A DNA stretch of 64,000 nt, from the NCBI GenBank assembly GCA_023269715.1, contig JAGDVO010000002.1, positions 23,216-87,215 on the forward strand. The letters are read 5' to 3'. The notes below the pieces were generated by a model, which ran no database searches, was not told where the DNA came from, and saw nothing but the letters and a program-made list of their open reading frames with translations. Source of the DNA: Thermosulfidibacter sp. Its GTDB lineage: Bacteria; Thermosulfidibacterota; Thermosulfidibacteria; Thermosulfidibacterales; Thermosulfidibacteraceae. Shown piece by piece: positions 8,424 to 18,984 of this stretch; the first letter of the stretch is position 1; each line of letters starts with the position of its first letter. The position numbers were made by a program, and so were the translations under genes.

Positions 8424-9636
8424 AGAAGAGATATTTAAGGAGATATCCATTAAAAACGATAAAAAGATTCTGCTAGTAGTTATGGATGGATTAGGTGATA
8501 TCCCTTACTATCATGGGAAAACTGTGCTTGAAATCGCACATAAACCGAATCTAGATGCACTCGCTGGAATATCCGAACTTGGCTCCGTTATACCGGTCCT
8601 ACCTGGGGTAACTCCAGGATCTGGGCCTGGTCATCTTTCTCTCTTTGGATATGAACCTACTAAATACGAAATCGGAAGAGGTGTGCTCGAAGCACTGGGA
8701 CTCGGTATAGATTTAGAGCCACTAGACATAGCGATAAGAGGAAACTTTTGTACAGTAAAAGAGGAGAACGGCAAACTCATAGTTGTAGATAGGAGAGCCG
8801 GTAGAATTCCCACCGAAGAGAATGTAGAACTATGTAAGCTTTTAAGTTCAAAGATAAAGTGTATTGAAGATGTAGAGGTTTCCTTTACCCCTGGGATGGA
8901 ACATAGATTTGTCATCGTCTTAAGAGGCGAAAACTTGGGTGGTATAGTGGAAGATACGGATCCGCAGAAAGAAGGTCTACCACCCAAAGATCCAATTCCT
9001 GTTACAGAAGATGCGAAAAAACTCACAGAGATCCTCAAAAAACTGACTGCGGAGATAAGAGAAGTATTGAAAAGTAGAAAATATGCTAACTTTGTCCTAC
9101 TGAGAGGGATTTCCCGCATTCCAAACATACCTTCCATGGAAGAACTGTTTAAACTAAACCCTTGCGCAATAGCAGTCTACCCTATGTACAAAGGACTAGC
9201 GAAACTCGTGGGTATGAAAGTAATAGATGTAAATGGCGAAACTATATCCCATGAAGTGGAAAAATTAAAAGAAGTTTGGAATGAGTTCGACTTCTTCTAC
9301 CTCCATATCAAGAAGACCGATAGTTACGGAGAAGATGGCAATCTATCAGGTAAAGTGAAAGTGATAGAGGAATTTGACAGGGTTTTACCTGAGATTTTAA
9401 AGTTGAAACCGGATGTCCTCGTCATAACCTGTGACCATTCCACCCCCGCTATTTTAAAGGGACATAGTTGGCATCCATGTCCAGTTCTCTTTTACTCTCC
9501 CTATGTCTTCCCAAGTGGAGCTGATAGTTTCACCGAGAAAAACTGTCTTAGAGGAACGCTAAAGGTGACTTACTCTTACGAACTGATGGGTTTAATGCTT
9601 GCCCATAGTGGTAAGCTAATCAAATTTGGCGCATGA
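8416..9636 (+). CDS. apgM: 2,3-bisphosphoglycerate-independent phosphoglycerate mutase, archaeal type
   Basis: ApgM interconverts 3- and 2-phosphoglycerate using metal ions and a serine nucleophile (alkaline phosphatase superfamily). Visible metal and active-site motifs are LVVMDGLGD near the N-terminus, [15 protein letters not shown] with the serine, [15 protein letters not shown], and the C-terminal [22 protein letters not shown] chose the TTG at 8416 because it has GGAGG (8406-8410) five bases upstream and gives 406 residues, the usual ApgM length. The longer ATG at 8377 adds 13 non-family residues. It overlaps the upstream gene by 8 bases and the downstream ligase by 4. A degenerate paralogue lies at 42.2-43.3 kb. 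Confidence 0.93.
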   Translation: MNREEIFKEISIKNDKKILLVVMDGLGDIPYYHGKTVLEIAHKPNLDALAGISELGSVIPVLPGVTPGSGPGHLSLFGYEPTKYEIGRGVLEALGLGIDLEPLDIAIRGNFCTVKEENGKLIVVDRRAGRIPTEENVELCKLLSSKIKCIEDVEVSFTPGMEHRFVIVLRGENLGGIVEDTDPQKEGLPPKDPIPVTEDAKKLTEILKKLTAEIREVLKSRKYANFVLLRGISRIPNIPSMEELFKLNPCAIAVYPMYKGLAKLVGMKVIDVNGETISHEVEKLKEVWNEFDFFYLHIKKTDSYGEDGNLSGKVKVIEEFDRVLPEILKLKPDVLVITCDHSTPAILKGHSWHPCPVLFYSPYVFPSGADSFTEKNCLRGTLKVTYSYELMGLMLAHSGKLIKFGA

Positions 9637-11285
9637 AAACTCACAATATGAATCCATGGAATTATATACCGGATGTAAAACTATGGCCCAATTTTATATT
9701 TACTGAAGAGTGTAGTCAGGTAATAGAAGCCAAGAATTTCAATCTTACCTGGTTTTTAGTCGATAGGCATGTAAAAGGCGGCTTCGGTTCGAATGCTTTT
9801 GCCATATTTGACAAAAAATTCTATACCTATGAGTATGCCTATCAAGCTTCCATAAGATTCGCAAACTATCTAAGAAAGAAAGGATTCGGGAAGGGAGATA
9901 GAATCGCTTTCTCCTTACTAAACTCCTCTCAAGCGGTGATAGTAAACTTTGCTATATTTAGAATAGGGGCTATTTCTGTTCCCATATCACCCTCTTGGAG
10001 ACCTGAAATTATAGAATACCTGCTAAGGTTTTCCGGAACAAAGTGTTTTATCTTTAGTACAAGAGTAATCGAAAAAATGGTCCCTATAGTTAAGAAGATA
10101 CCTGAGATAAAGGAAGTAATCGTAATTAAAAGAAACGTAAAAGTAGAAAAGGTAGAACCTATAACAGCCTTCTATGAAGATATAATTGAAAGAGAGGAAG
10201 ATGACTATTTCCTAGAACAAATCGATCCCTTTGATCCATGCGTTATACTATTCACCTCCGGAACGACGGGATTACCTAAGGGATGTGTCCACTTAGCAAG
10301 AGGCATACTATGTAAGTGTTTTCAGGTCAACAAGTATGTCTGGAACCTCACAACAGGCGATATAATCACAGGAGCATCGCCCTGTACATTCGCAGCAGGC
10401 TTCGGCACCTTCGTGCTCATCCCCAATTTTGCAGGAGCCACATCTCTTCTATTCAGGGAGTTCAACCCAGAGGAACTCATAGAAGAAATCGAAGAATTTA
10501 AGGTAACTGTACTAACAGGACTTACAGCCTTTTACAGAAGGCTTGTAAAGGCACCCAACTTCAACCCAAACAAACTAAAAAGTGTAAGGCTAGCAACAGC
10601 AGGTGGAAGTCATCTCGATCCTATCTTGTTCCAGAAGTGGCTTGAAGCTACTGGAAGTCCCATATACGAAGGATTCGGAGCTACAGAGTATTTACACCTA
10701 GTAGCGAGTAACGCTGTAAATTTGAAGGCAAAAATCGGTAGTTTTGGTATCAGTATCCCAGGAGTAGAGATAGTAATAATAAACGATAGGGGAAAAGAAG
10801 CAAAGCCGGGTGAATTGGGAAAAATGCTAGTAAAGGGACCGACAGGACCTCTTTACTGGGCTAATGAAAAGAAACAAAAGGAGTCGGTTATAGATGGTTA
10901 TGGTTATATAGGAGATATAATCTGGAGGGACGAATCAAACTACCTCCATTTCGCCTGTAGAGAAGAGGATATAATAATAGTAAACAATGTAAAGTACTCA
11001 CCAACTGAAATAGAAGATTGCTTTGTGGAACATCCTTTAATATCCGATTTTGGTATAGTCCAGGATAGGAAAACTGGCAAAATCATAGCCTGCATTGTGA
11101 AGGCAAATCCAGAGGATGATCCTGAAAGCTTGAAACCAAAGCTTTTGGAAGAATTTAACAAAACCCTGAAGGAAAAACTACACATCGATCTAAAAATAGA
11201 TGATATCGTTATAATGAATTTTCTGCCTAGAACGCCAGCAGGAAAGCTTCTAAGATGGAAAATAAGAAATAAACTAGGTATTTAG
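9633..11285 (+). CDS. AMP-forming acyl-CoA ligase (ANL superfamily)
   Basis: This is an adenylate-forming enzyme of 550 residues that activates a carboxylic acid with ATP and transfers it to CoA. The P-loop [11 protein letters not shown] (from residue 207), the A5 motif YEGFGATEY, the A7 region GYIGDIIW and the C-terminal catalytic Lys motif [10 protein letters not shown] are all present. The hinge motif reads [20 protein letters not shown], with Cys in place of the usual Gly before Arg. Overall it resembles benzoate or short-chain acyl-CoA ligases rather than acetyl-CoA synthetase. Its ATG overlaps the apgM stop (ATGA) and its end overlaps convergent hemC by 4 bases. The acid substrate cannot be predicted. 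Confidence 0.85.
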   Translation: MKTHNMNPWNYIPDVKLWPNFIFTEECSQVIEAKNFNLTWFLVDRHVKGGFGSNAFAIFDKKFYTYEYAYQASIRFANYLRKKGFGKGDRIAFSLLNSSQAVIVNFAIFRIGAISVPISPSWRPEIIEYLLRFSGTKCFIFSTRVIEKMVPIVKKIPEIKEVIVIKRNVKVEKVEPITAFYEDIIEREEDDYFLEQIDPFDPCVILFTSGTTGLPKGCVHLARGILCKCFQVNKYVWNLTTGDIITGASPCTFAAGFGTFVLIPNFAGATSLLFREFNPEELIEEIEEFKVTVLTGLTAFYRRLVKAPNFNPNKLKSVRLATAGGSHLDPILFQKWLEATGSPIYEGFGATEYLHLVASNAVNLKAKIGSFGISIPGVEIVIINDRGKEAKPGELGKMLVKGPTGPLYWANEKKQKESVIDGYGYIGDIIWRDESNYLHFACREEDIIIVNNVKYSPTEIEDCFVEHPLISDFGIVQDRKTGKIIACIVKANPEDDPESLKPKLLEEFNKTLKEKLHIDLKIDDIVIMNFLPRTPAGKLLRWKIRNKLGI

Positions 11286-12190
11286 CCTATAAGCTCTCTT
11301 ATTACTCTCTCACCGCCTATCCTAAGTAATCTATCCGCAAGTTTCTCGCCCAAGATAGTCGCATCCTCTTTACGACCAGTTTCAACATCATCGTAAAATG
11401 GATCACCATCTATGTGGGAGATAAAACCTCTTATACTAAGAGTCCCATCAGAAACATATGCAATGGCACCTACCGGAATCTGACAGCTCCCACCTATTCT
11501 CCTTAAAAAGGATCTTTCAGCTTCCACAACTATCCTTGACGTCTTACTATCCAAAATCTCCTTCACTTCTGGAAACGTTCCCTCTCTAGCTTCAATTGCA
11601 AGTACCCCCTGACCACATGCGGGTATAAAGTTATCAAGCACCTCAATGTAAGTGACTTCTCCTACAAGATCCAACCTCTTTAAACCGGCGTAAGCTACAA
11701 TTATGGCATCATACTTTCCCTCTTTTAACTTCCTTATTCTTGTATCAAGGTTTCCCCTTAGCACCTCAACCTTCAGATCTTTCCTCAACCTCTTTATCTG
11801 AGCCCTCCTTCTAAGACTAGAAGTCCCGATAATCGCCCCTTCTGGTAAATCCCATATGGATTTGTAAGTCATGGACAACAACACATCGTAAGGATCCTCC
11901 CTATCAGTATACGCTATTATTTCGAGTCCAGATGGTAAAATAGAAGGTACATCCTTTAAGCTATGAACAGCTATATCAACCTCCCCTCTCAACATAGCCT
12001 CTTCTATCTCCTTCACAAAAAGCCCCTTACCCCCTATTTTAGCAAGAGGAACATCTAAAAGAACATCGCCTTTCGTCTTTATAACCACAAGTTCCACTTC
12101 CCATCCCAATTTGTCCTCTATAATCGACTTTACATAGTTCGCCTGCCATAGTGCAAGCTTGCTTCCTCTAGTTCCTATTCTTATTTTCAT
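11282..12190 (-). CDS. hemC: Hydroxymethylbilane synthase (porphobilinogen deaminase)
   Basis: HemC condenses four porphobilinogen units into hydroxymethylbilane in tetrapyrrole synthesis. At 302 residues it has the family length. Signatures are [15 protein letters not shown] at the N-terminus, [21 protein letters not shown], the substrate-contacting [11 protein letters not shown], and the dipyrromethane cofactor Cys in [13 protein letters not shown]. The start lies inside the end of hemA (23-base overlap), so the two are translationally coupled. The gene ends tail to tail with the plus-strand acyl-CoA ligase, sharing 4 bases. hemB, hemD and hemL are not in this window. Confidence 0.97.
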   Translation of the reverse strand: MKIRIGTRGSKLALWQANYVKSIIEDKLGWEVELVVIKTKGDVLLDVPLAKIGGKGLFVKEIEEAMLRGEVDIAVHSLKDVPSILPSGLEIIAYTDREDPYDVLLSMTYKSIWDLPEGAIIGTSSLRRRAQIKRLRKDLKVEVLRGNLDTRIRKLKEGKYDAIIVAYAGLKRLDLVGEVTYIEVLDNFIPACGQGVLAIEAREGTFPEVKEILDSKTSRIVVEAERSFLRRIGGSCQIPVGAIAYVSDGTLSIRGFISHIDGDPFYDDVETGRKEDATILGEKLADRLLRIGGERVIRELIG

Positions 12191-13457
12191 TACCCCCTCC
12201 CTTAAAGATATCCCTTAAGATATGATAGACCTTGTGAGGGTTGTTTCTTGCTATCTCCTCTTTAGCATATGACATCAAAGGATGTAAAAGCTTATTTGTC
12301 AACGCCTTTGTAAGAGCATCTATTGATTCCCTAATTCTTTCCTCTTCACCAAGGTTCTTAAGCTTAGATAGGGTCTTTTGCATCTCCTTCAACCTTATCT
12401 CTTCCGCCCAGTTCCTTATATCAGCTATCAGAGAGTAAACTTCCTGATTCTCATACCACCTCCAAAATACTTCTACTTCTTCTTCGATAATCAGCATAGC
12501 TTTATGAACTTCCTTTTCCCTCCTTCTCCTATTTTCCTCAACAACAGCTTCTAGATCATCCACATCGTATAGGTAGACGTTTTCAAGATCTTCCACTTCT
12601 CTCTCTATATCCCTCGGGACCGCTATATCTATCAAGAACATAGGCCTATTTCTCCTAAGCCTCATCACCTCTTCCATAACTCTCTTGGTTATTATAAAAC
12701 CGCTAGCACTTGTAGAAGAAATAACTATATCCGCCTCTACTAGAGCGTCCTTCAATCTATCAAAGGGCTTTGCAACAGCACCTAATTTCTCAGCAAGCTC
12801 CACTGCCCTTTCAAAGGTTCTATTGATCACTATAAGACCTTTAACCCCCCTATCCTTAAGATAGGTGGCTGCAAGTTCAGCCATCTCTCCCGCGCCAATA
12901 AGTAATACCAAACACTTATCGAATTCACCAAAAACCCTCTCTGCAAGATCACAAGCTGCATGACTAACCGATAGAGGTGCTTCTCCTATAGCAGTTTTAC
13001 TCCTTATCTTCTTAGAAACAGTGATAGCCTTTGTAAAAAGGTTATTCAAAACTGGACCTGTAAGATTCAAACTTCTCGCTTCCTCGAATGCAGACTTAAA
13101 CTGACCAACAATCTGAGGCTCTCCTAAGACCATAGAATCAAGACTGGAAGCGACTCTAAATGCATGGATAACTGCATCCTTCTCAAAGAGATGCTCTCCT
13201 TTATCTATGAGGCTAGCTACTTCCCTATCTTTTAAATCTCCTATGAATTCCTTCAACTTAATTTTACTTCCCTCTCCTCCAAAGAGGTAAAATTCCACCC
13301 TATTACAGGTAAATAGATAGACCACCTCCTTTATCTCATCATTTATAAGTTCCCTCAGCCTTCTTTTAAGTTCATCATCAAGGGCGAGCTTCTCTCTATC
13401 CTCAACAGGAGTATTTCTATAGTTTAATGTTATAAGCTGTATCCGATCCTTTCCCAT
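12168..13457 (-). CDS. hemA: Glutamyl-tRNA reductase
   Basis: HemA reduces glutamyl-tRNA(Glu) to glutamate-1-semialdehyde with NADPH, the first committed step of the C5 pathway to haem and related tetrapyrroles. The catalytic Cys is in [10 protein letters not shown] near residue 50. The S/T-rich [15 protein letters not shown], the NADPH-binding [13 protein letters not shown] and [13 protein letters not shown], and [13 protein letters not shown] are all present. The length of 429 residues is typical. An AGGTGA element precedes the ATG. It lies between the CcsA-like gene and hemC, so precursor supply and cytochrome c assembly share one operon. Confidence 0.97.
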   Translation of the reverse strand: MGKDRIQLITLNYRNTPVEDREKLALDDELKRRLRELINDEIKEVVYLFTCNRVEFYLFGGEGSKIKLKEFIGDLKDREVASLIDKGEHLFEKDAVIHAFRVASSLDSMVLGEPQIVGQFKSAFEEARSLNLTGPVLNNLFTKAITVSKKIRSKTAIGEAPLSVSHAACDLAERVFGEFDKCLVLLIGAGEMAELAATYLKDRGVKGLIVINRTFERAVELAEKLGAVAKPFDRLKDALVEADIVISSTSASGFIITKRVMEEVMRLRRNRPMFLIDIAVPRDIEREVEDLENVYLYDVDDLEAVVEENRRRREKEVHKAMLIIEEEVEVFWRWYENQEVYSLIADIRNWAEEIRLKEMQKTLSKLKNLGEEERIRESIDALTKALTNKLLHPLMSYAKEEIARNNPHKVYHILRDIFKGGGNENKNRN

Positions 13458-13472
13458 AGTTCACCTTTAATC

Positions 13473-14291
13473 CTACCTCGCATAGGTATGAAGACCGGGT
13501 AATAATAGATTGACCCCAAAAAAGAGAAATAGAACTGATAGGAAACCTACTATAGATAGCATAGCAGCCCTTTTACCCCGCCATCCTGCGGTCATCCTGG
13601 CATGTAAAATAGCAGCGTAAACAAACCACGTTATCAGAGACCAGGTTTCCTTCGGATCCCAGCTCCAGAAAGAACCCCAGGCATAACTAGCCCATATGGA
13701 TCCAGTAATTATACCTACCGTCAAAAATAGAAAGCCTATCTTTAATACGCTGTAGTTCAGTTCATCCAACTTGGTGATAGGAGGTAACCTCCTCAACAAC
13801 AAACTGAATCTCTTCGCCCTCAACTCCCTTTCCTGAATGAGATAGGCTAGAGAAAGAATAAAGGATATAGCAAAAGCCCCTTCTCCGATAAAAGAGGTAA
13901 CTGCGTGTATGGGGAACCAATAACTCCTAAGAATAGGTGGTATAACATCTACCTCTCTATAGAAGGTAGTTGAAAATAGGGAAAAGATTAGACCCAAAAT
14001 CGCAGCGAAAGCACCAAGCACAAATATCCTTGTCTTTACCTCAATAAGGAGATAGATAATTGCCACAACCATAGTAAAAAATGTAGTGCTATCGAACATA
14101 CTGGCCAATGGGAAATACTCTAGGTTTTTGAACCTTAGAATAAGTAAGATAGCTTGCAGGATAACGGCTCCAAACATAGAGTATCTACCAACTCTAGCAT
14201 AGGGAAGTTCATTTCTAAATATAAAGAGGATATAAAAAACAGTTGAAACTAGATATAGTAAGATAAGAGTATAAACAAGAAAAACCTCCAT
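13473..14291 (-). CDS. CcsA/CcmC-family cytochrome c assembly (haem-handling) membrane protein
   Basis: This 272-residue integral membrane protein has about eight hydrophobic segments and the tryptophan-rich haem-handling motif WGSFWSWDPKETWSLITW near residue 215. That motif is diagnostic of the CcmC/CcmF/CcsA family, which presents haem to apocytochrome c outside the cytoplasmic membrane. The conserved His residues expected to flank the motif appear at HARM and, earlier, PIHAVTSFIGEGAF. Position beside hemA resembles the hemX genes of Firmicutes, but the WWD motif supports cytochrome c biogenesis (system II CcsA/CcsB). The partner ResB-like protein is not in the window. Confidence 0.85.
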   Translation of the reverse strand: MEVFLVYTLILLYLVSTVFYILFIFRNELPYARVGRYSMFGAVILQAILLILRFKNLEYFPLASMFDSTTFFTMVVAIIYLLIEVKTRIFVLGAFAAILGLIFSLFSTTFYREVDVIPPILRSYWFPIHAVTSFIGEGAFAISFILSLAYLIQERELRAKRFSLLLRRLPPITKLDELNYSVLKIGFLFLTVGIITGSIWASYAWGSFWSWDPKETWSLITWFVYAAILHARMTAGWRGKRAAMLSIVGFLSVLFLFFGVNLLLPGLHTYAR

Positions 14292-14297
14292 TACACA

Positions 14298-15023
14298 TTA
14301 CTCCACAAAGTTTACAAGGCTCCCTATGCCCTCTATTTCGACTTCCACTTTATCACCACGTGAAAGAAAACCAACACCTGATGGAGTACCAGTTGCTATT
14401 ACATCACCAGGATAAAGTGTCATTATTTTGGAGATAAAGCTCACAAGTTCCCTCACATCAAATATCATATCGCTCGTACTTCCCTCCTGTACTATATTAC
14501 CGTTTAGTTTAGTTCTTATCCTTAAATTTGAAGGGTCTATATCCGTCACAATCCATGGCCCAAAGGGAGCAAAAGTGTCAAAACCCTTAGCTCTTGTAAA
14601 AAGACCATCCTTTTTCTGAAGATCCCTAGCGGTAATATCGTTAAAACAGGTATAACCAAGTATATATTCATCAACCTCATCGGGCTCTACATTACTACAC
14701 ACCTTCCCGATTACAACAGCGAGCTCTCCTTCATAGTCAACTCTTCTACTCATTGCAGGCAGTTTTATACTTTCAAAGGGGTTTATTATAGCACTTGTAG
14801 GTTTTAAAAATATTAAAGGCTCATCGGGAATAGGCTTTCCCATCTCTTTCGCATGTTCCCTATAATTCAAAGCAACCGCAACTATCTTTGTAGGCTTAGC
14901 TGGAACCAGTATCTTAACATCCTCTAACAGAGCAAATTCCCCTATCTCTGGTAGATAGCACCTATCCTCCTCATAAACCGCACTAAATTCCACTCCCTCA
15001 TACTCAACATAACCTATCTTCAT
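14298..15023 (-). CDS. Fumarylacetoacetate hydrolase-family protein
   Basis: A 241-residue FAH-fold enzyme, the family that hydrolyses, hydrates or decarboxylates beta-keto acids with a divalent metal. The core motifs are [19 protein letters not shown], the metal ligands in [41 protein letters not shown] and [14 protein letters not shown]. Relatives include YcgM-like acylpyruvases and oxaloacetate decarboxylase/tautomerase, and the sequence does not decide between them. The ATG has AGGAGGT 5-6 bases upstream. It heads the ccsA-hemA-hemC run with a 6-base gap before ccsA, so it is probably the first gene of that operon. Confidence 0.87.
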   Translation of the reverse strand: MKIGYVEYEGVEFSAVYEEDRCYLPEIGEFALLEDVKILVPAKPTKIVAVALNYREHAKEMGKPIPDEPLIFLKPTSAIINPFESIKLPAMSRRVDYEGELAVVIGKVCSNVEPDEVDEYILGYTCFNDITARDLQKKDGLFTRAKGFDTFAPFGPWIVTDIDPSNLRIRTKLNGNIVQEGSTSDMIFDVRELVSFISKIMTLYPGDVIATGTPSGVGFLSRGDKVEVEIEGIGSLVNFVE

Positions 15024-15094
15024 GAACTACCTCCTGACTCTGAGTTTATCAACTGCAATACAACCTTTCAATAATTCAACAGAATAGCTTGAAA

Positions 15095-15123
15095 ATTATA
15101 CAAACATGTGACAACTTAGTAAA
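15095..15123 (-). promoter_or_regulatory. Putative sigma-70 promoter for the FAH-ccsA-hemA-hemC operon
   Basis: On the minus strand TTTACT (15123-15118) is followed after 17 bases by TATAAT (15100-15095), about 70 bases before the FAH start. The -10 box is perfect and the -35 partial. The -35 lies next to the divergent dedA start codon. Confidence 0.45.
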
Positions 15124-15125
15124 GC

Positions 15126-15731
15126 ATGGTAGAATCACTAGCTACAATAGCGGTAAATACGATAGAAGAACTGGGCTACGTGGGTATTTTCATCCTTATG
15201 CTTATAGAATCAACCTTTTTCCCCCTGCCAAGTGAGGTAGTTCTTACACCTGCTGGCTATCTAATCTCCAAGGGCAAGCTAGATCCTTTTCTTGTGGTTT
15301 TATCAAGTGGGATAGGTTCTCTAGCTGGATCTCTCCTAACTTATTATCTTGGTCTATTTGTTGGAAGACCCTTAGTTGTAAAATACGGTAAGTACATCTT
15401 CTTTGATTACAGAAAGCTTGAAAAGGCCGAGAAGTTCTTTAATAAATACGGGAGTCTAAGTATATTTATAGGTCGATTGTTACTTGGAGTGAGACACTAC
15501 ATATCCTTCCCTGCAGGAATGGCTAAAATGAATCTTTATAAATTCTCCCTTTTCACCTTTTTAGGTGCATCCCTATGGTCCATAATCCTTATACTTATGG
15601 GATTTTATGTGGGCGAGAACGAGAAAATAGTAAAAAAGTATTCACATGAAATAAGTCTTACAATTATAGCCGCAATAATAGCTTTCATAGCTATAAAACT
15701 ATTCTCAAGTAAGAGAGTCAACAACTCTTAG
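15126..15731 (+). CDS. DedA-family membrane protein
   Basis: This 201-residue polytopic membrane protein belongs to the DedA/SNARE-associated family, linked to flipping of undecaprenyl phosphate or phospholipids and to envelope homeostasis. Family signatures are [21 protein letters not shown] near residues 27-47, the [11 protein letters not shown] segment, the re-entrant-loop motif [22 protein letters not shown], and hydrophobic segments throughout. There is no strong Shine-Dalgarno before the ATG. It is divergent from the FAH-hem operon, and its last 27 bases overlap the end of convergent rpe. Confidence 0.88.
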   Translation: MVESLATIAVNTIEELGYVGIFILMLIESTFFPLPSEVVLTPAGYLISKGKLDPFLVVLSSGIGSLAGSLLTYYLGLFVGRPLVVKYGKYIFFDYRKLEKAEKFFNKYGSLSIFIGRLLLGVRHYISFPAGMAKMNLYKFSLFTFLGASLWSIILILMGFYVGENEKIVKKYSHEISLTIIAAIIAFIAIKLFSSKRVNNS

Positions 15732-16367
15732 GAACTCTTTCACCCTTTCTTCAGGATTATCGGCCTTAAAGATAGATGACCCAGCAACTATTATATCGGC
15801 TCCAGCTTCAACCACACTTCTTACGTTTAGCAGATTTATACCCCCATCAACCTCTATTTCTACCTTGAGACTTCTACTATCTATTAATCTCTTCAAATCC
15901 CTTATCTTATCCAGAACGAAAGATATAAACTTTTGCCCACCGAAACCAGGATTTACAGACATCACCAATACTATATCCACATCCTCAAGTACATAATGGA
16001 GTGAATCAAGAGGTGTGGTAGGATTTAGGGACACTCCAACCTTAACTTCATACTTCCTCAGAATTTGAATAACCCTATTTGGATGATAGGTAGCCTCTAT
16101 ATGAAAGGTCACTATATCAGCACCAGCTTCCACAAACCTCTCCACATAAGACTCAGGTCTTTCTATCATAAGATGAACGTCAAGGGGCAGTTTGGTTTTA
16201 CCCTTTATGGATTCTATAACCGGAAAACCTATAGATATGTTAGGTACAAAATGACCGTCCATAACATCCACATGTAGTAGATGGGCACCACCCCTTTCAA
16301 CTTTTCTTATCTCTTCACCGAGCTTCCATAAATCGGCACTCAAGATAGAGGGAGCGATCTTAACCAT
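15705..16367 (-). CDS. rpe: Ribulose-phosphate 3-epimerase
   Basis: Rpe interconverts ribulose-5-phosphate and xylulose-5-phosphate in the pentose phosphate (or reductive pentose) pathway. The TIM-barrel signatures are [33 protein letters not shown] (catalytic Asp and metal-binding His), [29 protein letters not shown] and AGSSIF. At 220 residues the length is standard. The start carries AGGAGG upstream. It follows rsmB with a 1-base gap and overlaps convergent dedA by 27 bases at the 3' end. Confidence 0.97.
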   Translation of the reverse strand: MVKIAPSILSADLWKLGEEIRKVERGGAHLLHVDVMDGHFVPNISIGFPVIESIKGKTKLPLDVHLMIERPESYVERFVEAGADIVTFHIEATYHPNRVIQILRKYEVKVGVSLNPTTPLDSLHYVLEDVDIVLVMSVNPGFGGQKFISFVLDKIRDLKRLIDSRSLKVEIEVDGGINLLNVRSVVEAGADIIVAGSSIFKADNPEERVKEFLRVVDSLT

Positions 16368-16368
16368 T

Positions 16369-17712
16369 CTACCGCCTCCTAAACCTGGCTATAAAAAATC
16401 CATCACTACCGGTCATATGTGGTAAAAGATATACATAACCATCCCCTCTTATGCAATTCTCAAGCCCACACTCTTCCAGTATATCATCAAAGGATAAAGG
16501 CTCCAAATTAAGTTTTTCCAAGCAAAAATTATAAACGTGCATAGTTTCCTCTTCTTCAAAGGAACACACACTATACACCAGAACCCCTTTTTTCTTAAGT
16601 TTTGAAACAACAGCTTTTAAAATCTCCATCTGTTTTTTTGAAAAGGAAGCTATGTCATCCATAGTCCTCCTGTACTTTATCTCTGGCCTTCTTCTTATGG
16701 TTCCCAAATCGGAACAAGGAGCATCAACCAAAATCCTATCGAAAAACTCATCATCGTACTCCGAAATCCTTCTCGTAACGTCTCCTTTTCTTGCCTCCAC
16801 TATTGTGGCACCAAGTCTCTTAACGTTGTATAGAAGATTCTCAAACCTATCAGGATCTATCTCGAAGGCAACAACCCTCCCCTTATTTCCCATAGAAAGA
16901 GCTATCTGCGCAGTCTTTATACCGGGTGCAGCACAGGCATCTAGGATTATCTCTCCTTCCCTCGCATCGAGTATTTTAGTAACCAATCTGCTAGCGGGAT
17001 CCTGTGGCGTAACCAATCCTTCCTTAAAAAGCGAAACCTTTGTTATGTCAATAGGAGCAACAAGCTGAACCATTTCTCTTGGTAAGATTCTATAAGGTTT
17101 TAATTCAAAATCCGGATGTTCCTCTCTGATCAGCTTCCTAACGGTATTTAAATCGGTAAAATGAACGTTTATCCATAACGTAAAGGGGCTCTGTCCATTC
17201 ATCTCCCTTATAAGAGGTACAAACTCATCCACTCCAAATTGCCCAAGCCATCTATTAATCATGAATTCAGGATAGGAGTAAAATACAGAAACTGTTCTAC
17301 AAAAGGATCCAAAACTTTTGAGCACAGGAAAGGGTTTCCTAGACAGTTTCCTTAGTACAGCATTCACAAATTTCGTGTATTTCGCCGGTAAATTTCTCTT
17401 TGCCACCTCTACACATTCACTCACCACACTATAAGGCGGTACTCTATCAAGAAAGTGAATCTGGTAACATCCACTTCTAAGCAGGATTTTAACCTTTTCA
17501 TCGAGTTTTCTGTACCTTTTAACAAGGGTGCTCAGAGTTTCATCCAATCTATATTTCCACTTTAGGACACCAAGAACCACTTCCCAGAGTAATTTTCTAT
17601 CCATCCTATTAAGAGGATCTGGTTCTTCTACATACTTTCTCAATACTTCACCCGAGTATGCACCCTCCTCTATTTCAACTAAAGCCCTATATATCCTCTC
17701 TCTAACCGTCAA
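16369..17712 (-). CDS. rsmB: 16S rRNA (cytosine-C5-967) methyltransferase
   Basis: RsmB methylates C967 of 16S rRNA using SAM. The 447-residue protein has an N-terminal NusB-like helical domain (about 1-140) and a C-terminal Rossmann methyltransferase. Visible motifs are the SAM loop [16 protein letters not shown], motif [22 protein letters not shown] with a catalytic Cys, and motif [13 protein letters not shown] with the nucleophilic Cys. The start is TTG (17710-17712) with GGAG eight bases upstream. It lies 2 bases after the phosphodiesterase and 1 base before rpe in a housekeeping operon. Confidence 0.95.
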   Translation of the reverse strand: MTVRERIYRALVEIEEGAYSGEVLRKYVEEPDPLNRMDRKLLWEVVLGVLKWKYRLDETLSTLVKRYRKLDEKVKILLRSGCYQIHFLDRVPPYSVVSECVEVAKRNLPAKYTKFVNAVLRKLSRKPFPVLKSFGSFCRTVSVFYSYPEFMINRWLGQFGVDEFVPLIREMNGQSPFTLWINVHFTDLNTVRKLIREEHPDFELKPYRILPREMVQLVAPIDITKVSLFKEGLVTPQDPASRLVTKILDAREGEIILDACAAPGIKTAQIALSMGNKGRVVAFEIDPDRFENLLYNVKRLGATIVEARKGDVTRRISEYDDEFFDRILVDAPCSDLGTIRRRPEIKYRRTMDDIASFSKKQMEILKAVVSKLKKKGVLVYSVCSFEEEETMHVYNFCLEKLNLEPLSFDDILEECGLENCIRGDGYVYLLPHMTGSDGFFIARFRRR

Positions 17713-17714
17713 AA

Positions 17715-18197
17715 TTACAGCTCCACCAACTCCGCTTCTAGTTTTTCAAGATCAACTATAGCAGCTGTAGCCTTCTTTGTTAGAAGGCCACAAGCCTCCC
17801 CTGGATTCACAACCAGGGTTTTTCCAATCTTCTTTATAACTGGTCTATGGGTGTGACCGTATAGGATTACATCATAGTAGTCAATCTTAGCAAGATTATC
17901 AACAAAGGAATATGCGGTATGTACCATTAGTATCAGCTTTCCACTCACAACCTCTTCTCTCGGCTCTTTAGTAAGTCTTCCACCTGATTTTTTGAGAAGT
18001 ATCTCGATCTCTCCATCGTTGTTTCCAAAGATACCCATCCATTCAATGCCACTATTATTGAAAAAATCTAGACAAAAGGGAGAAACTATATCTCCAAGAT
18101 GTATGATGAGCTCCACTCTTTTTTCTTTGAAAATTTCAATGGCAGTTATTATATTATCCAGGTGATCATGGGTATCGGAAATCACCCCTATAAGCAT
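17715..18197 (-). CDS. YfcE/MJ0936-type metallophosphodiesterase
   Basis: This 160-residue calcineurin-like phosphoesterase has the dimetal ligands in ISDTHDHLDN (Asp, His), IHLGDIVS, GIFGNNDGE, MVHTA and YGHTHRP, each in the expected order. The family (COG0622) contains small cytoplasmic phosphodiesterases acting in vitro on bis-p-nitrophenyl phosphate and sometimes cyclic nucleotides; the natural substrate is unknown. The start is preceded by AGGAGGT. It is the first gene of the phosphodiesterase-rsmB-rpe run. It is divergent from the uracil-DNA glycosylase, with an extended -10 like element TGGTATACT near 18232-18240 on the minus strand. Confidence 0.88.
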   Translation of the reverse strand: MLIGVISDTHDHLDNIITAIEIFKEKRVELIIHLGDIVSPFCLDFFNNSGIEWMGIFGNNDGEIEILLKKSGGRLTKEPREEVVSGKLILMVHTAYSFVDNLAKIDYYDVILYGHTHRPVIKKIGKTLVVNPGEACGLLTKKATAAIVDLEKLEAELVEL

Positions 18198-18261
18198 TGT
18201 CTACCTCCTTTTAGTTATGTTAAGTATTTAAAGTATACCAAATAAAACCAAAGGGCAAATA

Positions 18262-18984
18262 ATGGAAAGAGATATAAAAAAACAACTGCTAGCTCTACTA
18301 GAATGGTATAAAGAAGCAGGCATAACCTTTTACTTCAAAAATGTGGAAATACCAAGAACAAGCATAGATAAGGCGGATAAGAAGGATAAGGTGAAACAAA
18401 AGGAAGACAAGGTGGAAAGTAAAGAAGAATTGCTGGAAAAGATAAGAAATGAAGCTCTTTCCTGCAAAAAATGTGAATTGTACAAAACAAGAAAGAATCT
18501 GGTTTTTGGTGAAGGCAATCCAAATGCGAAAATAATGTTTATCGGAGAAGCACCGGGTAGAGAAGAAGATGAGCAGGGAAGACCCTTTGTTGGACAAGCA
18601 GGACAACACCTTACAAAACTCATAGAATTCATAGGCTTAAAGAGAGAAGAAGTATACATAGCTAACGTGCTGAAATGTAGACCTCCGAATAACAGAAACC
18701 CACTACCCCAGGAGATAGAAGCCTGCAAAGACTTCCTGTTCAGGCAGATAAGTATAATAAACCCCAAGATAATATGTACACTCGGAACCTTTTCAACCCA
18801 GCTACTACTTTTAAACAACAGGATTCAGATAACCAGGGTAAGGGGAAATCTTCTCAAAGGTTGGAAAAACTACATGGTATTTCCTACATTCCATCCATCT
18901 TACCTACTGAGGAATCCAGGTAGCAAAAAAACCGCAATCGAAGACTTCAAGAAAATAAAGGAGATCCTTGAAGAGTTAGATTAG
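18262..18984 (+). CDS. Family 4 uracil-DNA glycosylase (Fe-S)
   Basis: This enzyme removes uracil from DNA, an important repair step in thermophiles where cytosine deaminates quickly. Residues about 55-235 are the type 4 UDG domain, with four [4Fe-4S] cysteines at C68, C71, C139 and C155, motif 1 GEAPGREEDEQGRPFVG and motif 3 FHPSYLLRNP. The first 55 residues form a charged Lys/Asp/Glu-rich extension (KADKKDKVKQKEDKVESKEE). Similar extensions occur in 'phage SPO1 polymerase-related' UDG fusions. It overlaps the end of the convergent Xaa-Pro peptidase by 9 bases. Confidence 0.93.
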   Translation: MERDIKKQLLALLEWYKEAGITFYFKNVEIPRTSIDKADKKDKVKQKEDKVESKEELLEKIRNEALSCKKCELYKTRKNLVFGEGNPNAKIMFIGEAPGREEDEQGRPFVGQAGQHLTKLIEFIGLKREEVYIANVLKCRPPNNRNPLPQEIEACKDFLFRQISIINPKIICTLGTFSTQLLLLNNRIQITRVRGNLLKGWKNYMVFPTFHPSYLLRNPGSKKTAIEDFKKIKEILEELD

